A DNA stretch of 64,000 nt from assembly GCF_900116145.1 (NCBI RefSeq), contig NZ_FPAB01000005.1:186001-250000 (forward strand), read 5' to 3'. The translations under genes were made by a program, and so were the position numbers. Origin of the DNA: Streptomyces harbinensis. Its GTDB lineage: Bacteria; Actinomycetota; Actinomycetes; Streptomycetales; Streptomycetaceae. Under the pieces are notes generated by a model that was not told the DNA's origin, made no database searches, and saw only the letters and a list, made by a program, of their open reading frames with translations. Within the stretch, counting starts at the first letter, position 1. Every line of letters begins with the position of its first letter. This document shows, piece after piece, positions 32,492 to 40,754 of this stretch.

Positions 32492-33247
32492 ATGCAGAGC
32501 ACGATCTTCAACCACACGGTGACCCAGTCCACCGAGCGCTTCGCCCCGCAGAACCCGCGCATGCTGCGGGTACGGCTCGACGACGGCGAGGACCTGGTCG
32601 CCCGCGCCGGGTCCATGGTGGCCTTCGAGGGCATGGTGGAGTTCGACGGCGAATACCTCAGCCGCCACCAGCAGTACGCCCAGCTCGCCACCGGCGAGAT
32701 CCTGCCGCTCATGCGCTGCTTCGGCCGGGGCACCGTCTATCTCGCCAACCTCGCCCAGCACGTGCACGTCCTGGAGGTCGGTCACGACGGCCTCACCGTG
32801 GACAGCGCCTACGTACTCGGCTTCGACTCCCATCTGCACTGGGAGGTGATCTCGGTGGAGAGCCAGTACGGGATCGCCGGGGTCGGCGCGTACAACCTGG
32901 TCTTCAGCGGGCAGGGCAAGGTCGCCCTCACCACCTCCGGCGCGCCGCTGGTGATGCCGGTGACGCCCGACCGCTATGTGAGCGCGGACGCCGACGCGGT
33001 GGTCGCCTGGACGACCGCGCTGCGGGTGCAGATGCAGGCCCAGACGGCGGCCCGCTCGATCTGGCGGCGGCGCGGGGCGACCGGCGAGGGCTGGGAGCTG
33101 AGCTTCATGGGGGAGGGGTACGCCGTGGTCCAGCCCAGTGAGCTGCTGCCGCCGCAGCACACCTCCTTCGGCCGCCGGCTGCCCGCCCCGGGCCGGGCGG
33201 GGACCGGGCCGGGGCTGCACCAGGGCGGGGCCTGGGGGCCGCGCTAG
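32492..33247 (+). CDS. AIM24 family protein
   Basis: 251 aa, ATG 32492 with GGGGGAGAGC upstream. AIM24 motifs: ARAGSMVAFEGMVEFDGE, TGEILPLMRCFGRGTVYLA, VFSGQGKVALTTSGAPLVMPV, MGEGYAVVQPSE. The last 25 residues are Gly/Pro/Arg rich. Third AIM24 domain in a row; the three differ enough to form distinct subunits of one complex, which is inference. Confidence 0.87.
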   Translation: MQSTIFNHTVTQSTERFAPQNPRMLRVRLDDGEDLVARAGSMVAFEGMVEFDGEYLSRHQQYAQLATGEILPLMRCFGRGTVYLANLAQHVHVLEVGHDGLTVDSAYVLGFDSHLHWEVISVESQYGIAGVGAYNLVFSGQGKVALTTSGAPLVMPVTPDRYVSADADAVVAWTTALRVQMQAQTAARSIWRRRGATGEGWELSFMGEGYAVVQPSELLPPQHTSFGRRLPAPGRAGTGPGLHQGGAWGPR

Positions 33248-33489
33248 CGCCTTGCCGGCGGACCGGGCCGGGTCCCTGCGGGGGCGCGTCGGCGTGGTCG
33301 GCCGCACGGTGGGCAAAGGCCCGCCGCGCCGGCCGTCCGTGAGGTGCCGCCGGCATCGACCGGCCTCAGCCTCGATGGAGACTTCTCCTGCCCGGATGCC
33401 GGTCTCTGCGGTGTTCCTTCCGGCCAAGTCTCACAGGGTGCGTCAATGAAAAAATTGAGGGTGTTATCACCGTCAACGGGAGGAACACC

Positions 33490-33720
33490 GTGAAGTACGT
33501 GCTCGAAGTCGATCTGGAGGCCGGCCGGATGACCGGGGACACCGCGGCCGAGCTCGGCCGGATTCTCCGGTACTGGGGTGGCAATCTGCACCACTACGCC
33601 CTGCGGCCCGGCGACGGGTCCGGGCTGTACGACTCGGGGTACGCCGAGGTCGGCTCCTGGCGCGTCACCGGCCGGCCCGGGGAGGAACCGGGTGAGGAGC
33701 CGGCGGAGGCGGGCGGTTAG
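33490..33720 (+). CDS. hypothetical 76-aa protein
   Basis: GTG 33490 with CGGGAGGAAC 5 bases upstream. Starts MKYVLEVDLEAGRMTGDTAAELGRILRYWGG, a compact alpha/beta fold, and ends in an acidic tail with two EEPGEEP-like units. No named family. An unusually A/T-rich patch (33448-33470, with GAAAAAATTGAG) lies just upstream and probably contains its promoter. It is convergent with the CHAT gene, whose stop overlaps its last bases (33717-33720). Confidence 0.7.
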   Translation: MKYVLEVDLEAGRMTGDTAAELGRILRYWGGNLHHYALRPGDGSGLYDSGYAEVGSWRVTGRPGEEPGEEPAEAGG

Positions 33721-34928
33721 CCGGTCGTCGTGGTGAACGCGCCCCACAGCAGGGGCGCGTGCTCGATCGTGCGCTCCCGGCGCCACGCGGTCAGGCGCTC
33801 GCGCTGCCAGCCGGCCAGGGCACGGACCGGGTCCTCGCTCTCGTGCGCCGTGTCGATGGCGCGGATCGCCTCCTGGAGCGGGCGGGCGGCCGGGTCGGCG
33901 CCCGCCAGGGCGAGCGCGTGATCGGTGGGCAGCGGCCAGCGGGTGGCCGTCACCAGTTCGGCGCCCGCGTGGAGCGTCGCCGAGGTCAGCCCGAGCGCGT
34001 CCGCGAACCGTGGGTCACCGCCGCTCTCGCAGGCGATCAGCGCCACCCGGCCGGGCATCGGCCAGCGTGCCGGGTCCAGCAGCAGGTCCTTCGCCGCCAG
34101 CGGGCGGTGGCCGCGCAGCGCCGGGGCGTGGCCCGGGAGTGTCGCCGGGCAGGACAGGTGGAGGCGGGCGTCCTCGCTGGAGCCGGCGGCCGGGTCGGCG
34201 GCGGTCACGTGCCCGGTGTACAGCAGCCGGCTCGCGCCGGCCCGCAGCGCGGCGGAGAGCCAGTCCCGGTCGGTGTCGGCCCGGCGGAACAGCGACGTGG
34301 CCTCGCCCGGCACCGGCAGCCGCAGCCGTCCGGCCCGGGCGTGCTCCGCCAGCCGCCGGACCAGCGGCGCGCCGGGGTCCACCGGCCCCAGGACGGAACC
34401 GAGCCGCGAGCCGGCGCCGAACCCGGGGACCCGGGGGTCGAGCACGGCGACCAGGGGCAGTTCGCGGCCGGCCGACCAGGGTCTGCGGACCCGGGCCGGG
34501 GCGTGCACCACGCTCGCCGGCGCCAGCGCGCTGACGTCCGCGACCTCCAGCAGCCGGATCTCCGGGTCCGAGTCGAGGGCGAGCAGTTCCCACGGCACCC
34601 GGGCGATGCTCGGCGCGGGCTGGATCCGCAGCAGCGGCCGGACACCGCGCTGGAGGTACTGGTGCAGGTTGAGGGCGAGCCCGTACGGGACGAGGGTGCG
34701 GGCGAGCCGCGCGGCGAGGTCGAGTTCGGTGGTGTACGCGGCGAGATGGCCGTCCGGCGCGCCGGGCCGGGCGGCGGTGAGCGCGGCCATGGCGTCGGTG
34801 ACCTGGGCCCGCGGGATGACGGTGACCCCCGGGCTGTCCAGGGCGTGCGTCCAGCGCCAGGTGACGTACAGGTCCCCGGCGTCGGCGAACCGCACCAGGG
34901 CGGTGGGCGCGGCCGGGGCGGTCACCAT
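33717..34928 (-). CDS. CHAT-domain caspase-like protein
   Basis: 403 aa from ATG 34928, overlapping the TPR gene stop by 7 bases. Caspase-like CHAT features: strand-His in SRLLYTGHVTAAD (His240) and strand-Cys in VALIACESGGD (Cys300), the expected catalytic dyad. An N-terminal stretch of about 190 residues contains PAPSIARVPWELLALDSDPEIRLLE, typical of CHAT lead-ins. CHAT proteases act on protein targets in eukaryotic separase, in bacterial conflict systems and in CRISPR-linked TPR-CHAT. It is last in a four-gene operon with a TPR partner. Target and activator are unknown; both dyad residues are present, so activity is plausible. Confidence 0.85.
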   Translation of the reverse strand: MVTAPAAPTALVRFADAGDLYVTWRWTHALDSPGVTVIPRAQVTDAMAALTAARPGAPDGHLAAYTTELDLAARLARTLVPYGLALNLHQYLQRGVRPLLRIQPAPSIARVPWELLALDSDPEIRLLEVADVSALAPASVVHAPARVRRPWSAGRELPLVAVLDPRVPGFGAGSRLGSVLGPVDPGAPLVRRLAEHARAGRLRLPVPGEATSLFRRADTDRDWLSAALRAGASRLLYTGHVTAADPAAGSSEDARLHLSCPATLPGHAPALRGHRPLAAKDLLLDPARWPMPGRVALIACESGGDPRFADALGLTSATLHAGAELVTATRWPLPTDHALALAGADPAARPLQEAIRAIDTAHESEDPVRALAGWQRERLTAWRRERTIEHAPLLWGAFTTTTG

Positions 34929-36472
34929 GTGGGCACCTGCCGCTCGTCGCGCACGGGCACGCCGTAGCGCTGTTCGGCCAGCGCGATCCGGTCGGCCAGC
35001 GCCACCTCGCCCGCCGGGGTGAGCAGCAGCCGGGGTGGTGGCGCCACGGGCAGGACGGCGGCGGCCTCGGCGCCGGCCAGGGCGGCGCCGAGGGTGCCGT
35101 CCGGGCCCGGCGGGGGTTCGTCCAGGAAACCGGCCGGGGCGGGCCGCGCCGGCTCCGCGGGCACCGGGCCGTCCTCGCGCAGGACGGGGGTGGTGGCGCA
35201 CTGCACCTCGATCAGCTGGGCGACCAGCCGCGCGTCCCGGGTGCGGGCCGCCAGCCGGAAGGCGAGGGCCAGGGCGGGTTCGGCGACCGCGCGGCGCCAT
35301 CGTTCCCGCCGCCGGCCCGCCGTCAGCCCGTACCGGACGGCGTCGACGGTGAGGGCCGCCGGGACCGCCAGGTCCAGGGCGCGGGCCAGGTCCCGGGGCG
35401 CGCCGGAGTGTTCCAGCAGCGCCGCGTGGACGAGATGGGTCTGGGCGCGGCGCAGCCCGAGCCCGAGGGCGGCGAAGGTGTCGGCGGCGTGGCTGAGCAG
35501 GCCGTCCGCCTCCTCGGTGCGGCCGGCCCGCCAGGCGGCCTCGGCGCGCCGCACGGTGAGGACGGTCAGGGCGGGGGTGGCGCCGGAGGGCTCCAGGAGG
35601 GCGTGCGCGCGGGCGTACAGCTCCTCGGCGCGCGCGGGTTCGCCGCGTGCGGCGGCCAGGGTGCCGAGCAGTTCCAGGGCGTGGGAGGTCCGTTCGGTGA
35701 GCCCGGCGGTCCCGGTGTGGGCGAGCACGGTGTGCAGCAGCGCCTCCGCCTGCTCCGGGCGGCCGGTGGCGGCCATCAGCTGGGCGAGCACGATCCGTAC
35801 GTCGGCGGCCCCGGCCTGCTCGCCGCCCGCCTCGCAGGCCGCCAGCGCCTGTTCGGCGAGGTCCTCGGCGGGCCCGTGCCGTCCGGTGGCGAGGGCGACG
35901 GTGGCCACGTTCATCAGGGCGCGTCCCACCAGGTCGGGGCGGAGCCGGGTCACCGTCTCCAGCGCCACGAGGGTCAGACGTTCGGCGCGTTCCCACTCCT
36001 CCCGCTGGACGGCGACGGTGCTCAGCGCCACCAGCGCGGCCATCAGCGGTTCGGCGTTGTCGCCCGCCGTGTCGTCGCCGTCGCCGTCCCCGGTCCCGTC
36101 CCCGGTCAGCAGGGTGCGGCAGTCGGTGAGGGCGCTCTCGGCCGCCTCGAACGCGCCGGTCGCCAGCAGGGACTGCGCGAGGTTGATCAGCACGGCCGGC
36201 CGCAGGCCGCCCAGCCGCTCCGGCTCGGCGGCGCACCGCGCCAGCACCTCCTCGAAGGTGGCGATCGCCGCCGGGTGATCGCCGAGGTGCCCGGCCGCCG
36301 CCGCGCGGTTGATCAGCGCCTGGAGGTACTGGTCGGCGAGGGCGGGATACGGCTCGGCGGCCCGCGCCGCCCGGTCGAACAGGTCGTGCGCCGCCCGGGG
36401 CGCCCCGGCCTCGAACCGCTCGATGCCCGCCGCCACCAGGGCGGTGACGGTACGGGAGACTTGCTCGCTCAT
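34922..36472 (-). CDS. tetratricopeptide repeat protein
   Basis: 516 aa of helical repeats. TPR-like units recur about every 38-42 residues, for example QALINRAAAAGHLGDHPAAIATFEEVLARC, NLAQSLLATGAFEAAESALTDC and LGTLAAARGEPARAEELYARAHALL. An acidic Gly-Asp insert (GDGTGDGDGDD) lies near 135. The last 120 residues depart from TPR. Its ATG overlaps the stop of the gene before and its stop overlaps the CHAT ATG by 7 bases, so a TPR-CHAT complex is likely. In many proteins TPR and CHAT are on one chain; here they are split. Confidence 0.85.
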   Translation of the reverse strand: MSEQVSRTVTALVAAGIERFEAGAPRAAHDLFDRAARAAEPYPALADQYLQALINRAAAAGHLGDHPAAIATFEEVLARCAAEPERLGGLRPAVLINLAQSLLATGAFEAAESALTDCRTLLTGDGTGDGDGDDTAGDNAEPLMAALVALSTVAVQREEWERAERLTLVALETVTRLRPDLVGRALMNVATVALATGRHGPAEDLAEQALAACEAGGEQAGAADVRIVLAQLMAATGRPEQAEALLHTVLAHTGTAGLTERTSHALELLGTLAAARGEPARAEELYARAHALLEPSGATPALTVLTVRRAEAAWRAGRTEEADGLLSHAADTFAALGLGLRRAQTHLVHAALLEHSGAPRDLARALDLAVPAALTVDAVRYGLTAGRRRERWRRAVAEPALALAFRLAARTRDARLVAQLIEVQCATTPVLREDGPVPAEPARPAPAGFLDEPPPGPDGTLGAALAGAEAAAVLPVAPPPRLLLTPAGEVALADRIALAEQRYGVPVRDERQVPTW

Positions 36473-37395
36473 CGGTCCCGCGCCGCCTCGGTCTCGGCGC
36501 GCAGCGGCGCGATCACCGGCCCGGAGCCCGCCAGCCGGGCGTGCGCGAGCGCCCGGATCCGCTGCCGCAGCCGGCGCTGCTCCGCGTCGTCGGGGGTCGG
36601 GGGCTCGGGGAACGCGGGCAGGTGGACGGTGATGTCCGGCCGTCCGGCTCCCGGGGGCGGCGCGCTGCCGGTCCAGCTGTCGTCGGTGAGCCGCAGCGGT
36701 ATCTCGGCGAGACCGCCGTCCGCGGTGGTCACCCGGGCCCGGGGCCGCAGATGCTCCGGCACCCGCGTCCGGTCGGTGAGGCCCGGTGCGGCCACCACCG
36801 CCAGGGCCAGCACCGTGGCGCGGGCCGGGAGCCGGGTGATCTCCCAGCTCACCGCCTCCTCGGAGGCGTCGAGCAGACCGGGCGGGCAGCGGCGCCAGTC
36901 GGTGCCGGCCGTGCCGCTCGCCAGGACGAGCCCGCCCGCGTCCGCCGCCTCACCGGCCGCCAGCGCGTACCCCGGCGGCGCGGGCGGCTCCCCGGTCACC
37001 AGCGGCTCGGGCTCCTCGCCGCCGAGCAGCAGGTCGCACTCCGCGGCCAGTTCGGCGATCTCCCCGGCGAGCACCCGGCCGTCCAGCGCGGGGATGGCGT
37101 CGAGGACGGAGGCGGGCCACCAGTGGGCCGCCCAGTGGGCCCAGGCCAGCCGCCGGGCGGCGTCCGCCAGCCCCGGCAGCGCGGGGACGGCCGGGCCGAG
37201 CGGCGCGCCGGCCGCGGCGCGCAGCGCCGCCGCCTCGCCCCACAGCGCCCACAGCCAGCCCTGGGCCGCCGCCGGATCGTCGAGGAACGGCACCGGATCG
37301 GCCGCCGGGTCCAGGACGTTCCAGGTGAGGTGGCCACCGGCGACCTCCAGGACCGCGTCGGCGGGCCCGGGCTCGCGGGGCGCGGGGCCGCTCAC
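36469..37395 (-). CDS. hypothetical protein in the CHAT/TPR operon
   Basis: 308 aa from GTG 37395, which overlaps the upstream stop (GTGA). Ala/Trp-rich N-terminal half (HLTWNVLDPAADPVPFLDD, LAWAHWAAHWWPASVLDAIPALDG), then a beta-rich part (EEAVSWEITRLPARATVLAL, RARVTTADGGLAEIPLRL). The C-terminus is helical and Arg-rich. No signal peptide or membrane segment and no family I recognise. Position between an unknown 434-aa protein and TPR/CHAT suggests a sensor or substrate-recognition partner; this is inference. Confidence 0.75.
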   Translation of the reverse strand: MSGPAPREPGPADAVLEVAGGHLTWNVLDPAADPVPFLDDPAAAQGWLWALWGEAAALRAAAGAPLGPAVPALPGLADAARRLAWAHWAAHWWPASVLDAIPALDGRVLAGEIAELAAECDLLLGGEEPEPLVTGEPPAPPGYALAAGEAADAGGLVLASGTAGTDWRRCPPGLLDASEEAVSWEITRLPARATVLALAVVAAPGLTDRTRVPEHLRPRARVTTADGGLAEIPLRLTDDSWTGSAPPPGAGRPDITVHLPAFPEPPTPDDAEQRRLRQRIRALAHARLAGSGPVIAPLRAETEAARDR

Positions 37396-38696
37396 GCCTC
37401 CACCGCCGTCCGTACCGTCAGCGCCTGCCGCACCCGGGCGCGGTGGTCCAGGATGACGGACCGGGCCACCCCGTCCAGCAGATCCCACAGCTCCTCCGGC
37501 GCGGTCACCGGCGCCCGCCGCACGTCCCGGCCGTGCAGCCGGGCCCATAGCCGCCGCAGATACCCCTGCCAGGGCCGGCGCAGCTCGTCGGCGATCCGGT
37601 GCAGCGGATCGTCCGGCGGCGCGCCCGCGGCGTCCGGGCGCAGCAGCAGCCTGCGGGCGCGCAGCACATACGCCTCGCGGCGCCAGCGGGCCTCGACCGC
37701 CCGCTGCGCCGCCGTGGGCGCGGGCCCGGCCGTCGCCTCGGGGCCCGCGGTCAGCGGGCGCAGTCCCAGCGCGAGTTGTTCGCCGATCGCCGCCGCCACC
37801 CGCAGCGTCTCGTCCGTCAGCCCCCACGGGGCACAGCTGCGGTCGATCTCCTCCGTCACCAGCCGGGGCAGCGGCGGCAGGACGGACCGGTCGGTGCTGG
37901 ACCGCAGGGTGGTGAAGACCCGTTCGTGGACGGTGCGGTCCAGCGGCGGGCCGAAGGAGACGGAGCCGTCGGTCAGCCGGGGCTTGCCGGGCACCGGGCG
38001 GCCGGTCAGGCCCAGCCGCCGGGCCGGGGGCACCCGTTCCGGGTCGGCGAGGGTGCGCCCGGTGGCGGTGCCGGCCCGGAGCCGGGCCAGCTCGGCCAGC
38101 GGATCGGGCTCGGCCCGCGCACCGTCGAGCACCGCCGTGATCAGGCCGGGGACGCCGGGCGCCGGACCGGCCCCGGCGGCCGTCTCCCGGCCGGACCAGG
38201 CGGTGTCGAGCCGCGCGCGCAGCCGGGCGGCGGTGGCCGGGTCGGCGAGGTGGTCCTTCAGCGCGCCGGTGGTGCGGCCCTCCGTCGCGCCGTGCAGCTC
38301 GCGCAGCACCCGCTCGGCGGTCGCCGGCTCCGGTGCGGTGCCGCCGGTGGCGAGTTCGAAGCAGCGCTGGAAGTACCGGTCCTGCGGATGCCCGTCGGTG
38401 ATCCGCAGCCGGCGCCGTTCCTTCTTGAGGACCTCGAACCACCGCGCCGTGGCCCGCAGCACGTCGCCCGAGGCGAGGATCAGCGAGGTGAGCAGGACGG
38501 CCCCGTCCGGGGTCAGCACGGTGGGGGCGCACAGCGGGTGCTGGAGCGGGCGGATGACCAGCGGATCCAGGATCAGTTTGACGGTGCGGCTGAGCGGGCC
38601 GCCGTGCGCGCCGCTCAGCGCCGCGACGCCGTCCAGCCGCTGCCACGCCTCGTGGATCACCGCCGCGCGTGGTCTCGCCCCCCGTGCACCGTCCAT
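37392..38696 (-). CDS. hypothetical protein, first gene of the CHAT/TPR operon
   Basis: 434 aa, ATG 38694-38696. Predominantly helical and Arg/Leu-rich, with conserved-looking blocks PLSRTVKLILDPLVIRPLQHPL, DRYFQRCFELATGG and WEELWDLLDG-like segments near the end. No known domain, Walker motif, membrane segment or signal. It heads the operon whose later genes encode an unknown protein, TPR and CHAT, all with overlapping stops and starts. Divergent from a membrane protein gene at 38796, so the 99-bp gap holds the operon promoter. Confidence 0.75.
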   Translation of the reverse strand: MDGARGARPRAAVIHEAWQRLDGVAALSGAHGGPLSRTVKLILDPLVIRPLQHPLCAPTVLTPDGAVLLTSLILASGDVLRATARWFEVLKKERRRLRITDGHPQDRYFQRCFELATGGTAPEPATAERVLRELHGATEGRTTGALKDHLADPATAARLRARLDTAWSGRETAAGAGPAPGVPGLITAVLDGARAEPDPLAELARLRAGTATGRTLADPERVPPARRLGLTGRPVPGKPRLTDGSVSFGPPLDRTVHERVFTTLRSSTDRSVLPPLPRLVTEEIDRSCAPWGLTDETLRVAAAIGEQLALGLRPLTAGPEATAGPAPTAAQRAVEARWRREAYVLRARRLLLRPDAAGAPPDDPLHRIADELRRPWQGYLRRLWARLHGRDVRRAPVTAPEELWDLLDGVARSVILDHRARVRQALTVRTAVEA

Positions 38697-38795
38697 GCGG
38701 CCAGCTTAGAACGGCCCCGGGGCGGCGAACCTGGGATCGGTAGCGGCGCAGACGTTCCTACGGTGGCCGGGCACCACCGACGAGAGGAGCGCACC

Positions 38796-39632
38796 ATGCC
38801 ATCGAAGATCCCCGCCGTGTTCCGGGCCGCCGTGTCGGCCGCCGCGCTGGGCGCCATCGGCTACTACCTCTGGTACGGGCTGACCGACCGGGGGGACCCG
38901 GCGGTGTACCCGAGTTCGTGGGTCGGTCCGCAGCTGATGCTGCCGATCCTCGGCTTCATCGCCCTGTCGTTCGTGGGCAGCGGGATGCTCGCCCGGCGGC
39001 TGCTCGGCGCGCACGGGGTGGGCACCAACAGCGCCCGGATGCTGAAGGAGGGGCTGCTGGGGGCCGGGACCGTGCTCTCCGTCCGGCCGACCGGGGTGCT
39101 GGTCAACAACCGCCCGGTGATGCGGGTGGAGTTGTCCGTGCTCGGCGCGCGCGACGAGACGTTCCAGGCGTACGCGAAGGTCGCCCTCGGGATGGCCGGG
39201 GAGGCGGCGGCGATCCGGCCGGGCGCCATGCTGCCGGTGCGGTATCTGCCGGAGCGGCGGGGGGAAGTGGTCGAGGTCGAGGTGGACTTCTCCGGGGACA
39301 CCGCCGCCGCCCAGGAGGCGCTCAACCGGGCGATGGTCAAGCGTGGCATGACCACGCCCCGGCGGCTGGACATCGCGGCACGCGGCGTGGTGGCCCAGGC
39401 GGTGGTGCGCACCCTGGAGGTGACGGGCCAGGTGCGGGACGGCATGCCGGAGCTGGCGCTGGAACTGGTGGTGACCAGCCCGGGCGACGGCTCGTCGTTC
39501 CCGGCGCACGTACGGCGTTTCCTGCCCGCCGACGCGGTGCCCAAGGTGCAGGTGGGGCGGGTGGTGCAGGTGCGGTACCTGCCGGAGGCGCCGGACGAAG
39601 TGGTGCTGGCCTTCGGCCTGCTGGGGGAGTGA
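38796..39632 (+). CDS. membrane protein with two DUF3592-like domains
   Basis: 278 aa, ATG 38796 with GAGAGGAGC 5 bases upstream. Two N-terminal membrane helices (AAVSAAALGAIGYYLWYGL and LPILGFIALSFVGSGMLA). Two similar beta modules follow, each ending in a VRYLPE motif (ARPGAMLPVRYLPERRGEVVEV-like at about 145-165; GRVVQVRYLPEAPDEVVL at about 250-270). The internal duplication and motif are those of DUF3592-type proteins of unknown function. It is divergent from the CHAT/TPR operon and could share its control region. Confidence 0.75.
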   Translation: MPSKIPAVFRAAVSAAALGAIGYYLWYGLTDRGDPAVYPSSWVGPQLMLPILGFIALSFVGSGMLARRLLGAHGVGTNSARMLKEGLLGAGTVLSVRPTGVLVNNRPVMRVELSVLGARDETFQAYAKVALGMAGEAAAIRPGAMLPVRYLPERRGEVVEVEVDFSGDTAAAQEALNRAMVKRGMTTPRRLDIAARGVVAQAVVRTLEVTGQVRDGMPELALELVVTSPGDGSSFPAHVRRFLPADAVPKVQVGRVVQVRYLPEAPDEVVLAFGLLGE

Positions 39633-39698
39633 CCCGCCGGAGTGGACCGGCCCGGCCGGGCACCCGCCCACCCGCCCGGCGTCGGGCAGCATGGTCCC

Positions 39699-40190
39699 GT
39701 GCCGATACGCAGAAGGGCCCCGCCACCGCCGCCGTTCCCGCCGCACACCGCCGCCCCCGACGACGATCCGGTGCTGGAGTACGCCCGCGCGGAACTGGAC
39801 TGGTACGCCCGGGTCCGCGACCGGGCCCGGATCCGCCACCGGGTGACCGAGCTGAGCGCGCTGGTCACCGGGGCGGTCACGGTCGTCGCGGCGGGCGTCC
39901 AGGCCCCGGCCGCCGTCACCGCCACCACCGCCGGGCTGACGCTGTTCATCGGCGGCTTCCGGCAGCTCTTCAACGATCAGGAACGCCACATCCTGGCCGC
40001 CGAGGCCTGGGTCCGGCTGCGGCTGGCGACCCAGCGGTACCGGCTGCTGCCGGCGCCGGAGCGGGACGAGGCCGCCCGCCGCCGCCTGCTGGAGCGGATC
40101 GAGTCGGTGGCCACCGCCGAACTCCGGGGCTGGGCCGGCGCCCACCGGGGCGCGCGGACGGCCGCCCCGCCCGAGGACGCCGGACCGTGA
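39699..40190 (+). CDS. SLATT/DUF4231-like two-helix membrane protein
   Basis: 163 aa from GTG 39699; the frame can extend to GTG 39642. After a Pro-rich start comes a helix with EYARAELDWYARVRDRARIR, then two hydrophobic segments (LVTGAVTVVAAGVQAPAAVTATTAGLTLF) and a long helical tail with AEAWVRLRLATQRYRLL. This is the layout of SLATT-type proteins (SMODS and SLOG-associated 2TM effector; DUF4231), proposed pore-forming effectors of nucleotide-triggered conflict systems. No SMODS or SLOG partner is adjacent, but the CHAT/TPR operon is 1 kb away. Family call is moderate. Confidence 0.6.
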   Translation: MPIRRRAPPPPPFPPHTAAPDDDPVLEYARAELDWYARVRDRARIRHRVTELSALVTGAVTVVAAGVQAPAAVTATTAGLTLFIGGFRQLFNDQERHILAAEAWVRLRLATQRYRLLPAPERDEAARRRLLERIESVATAELRGWAGAHRGARTAAPPEDAGP

Positions 40191-40217
40191 CGGGCGCACG
40201 CCCCCGGCCGGGGCGGC

Positions 40218-40754
40218 TCAGCGCAGCGCGGCCCGGGTGCGCTCCAGCAACCGCACCACCGAGGCGTCCGCGACCTCCCGGACCTCCTCGTAGCCGAACC
40301 AGCGCAGTTCGAGCGATTCCTCGCTCACCGTCTCCCGCGCACCGGAGGGCGCCAGCGCCGCGTACTGGACGTCCAGGTGCGTCGCGCACGGCGTGTCGTG
40401 CCGGTCGAGATTGACCGGCTCCGGCAGCAGCCGCAGACCCGGTACGCCCGACTCCTCGGTCGCCTCGCGCAGCGCGGCACCGGCCAGCGAACGGTCGGCC
40501 GGCTCGCAGTGGCCGCCGGTCTGGAGCCACATCCGCAGCTTGCGGTGCAGGGTGAGCAGCACCCGCTCCCGCTCCGGGTCCACGATCAGCGCGCTCGCCG
40601 TCAGATGACCGGCTCCGCAGGACTTCCACATGCCGTCCGGGTGCGCGGCCAGATGCTCCGTGTACGCGGCGCGCAGTTTGTCCTGCGCACCGTCCGGCGC
40701 CTGCCACGCGGCCAGCACCCGGGCCGCGTCCCGGTGCAGCGGATCGGCGCTCAT
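40218..40754 (-). CDS. Nudix hydrolase
   Basis: 178 aa. The Nudix box GGHCEPADRSLAGAALREATEESG starts near residue 83 and keeps the REATEE core. The protein follows the pattern of actinobacterial Nudix proteins with a 50-residue helical lead. It hydrolyses an unknown nucleoside diphosphate derivative. Its ATG overlaps the stop of the DUF2342 protein (ATGA), so the two are co-translated. Confidence 0.87.
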   Translation of the reverse strand: MSADPLHRDAARVLAAWQAPDGAQDKLRAAYTEHLAAHPDGMWKSCGAGHLTASALIVDPERERVLLTLHRKLRMWLQTGGHCEPADRSLAGAALREATEESGVPGLRLLPEPVNLDRHDTPCATHLDVQYAALAPSGARETVSEESLELRWFGYEEVREVADASVVRLLERTRAALR

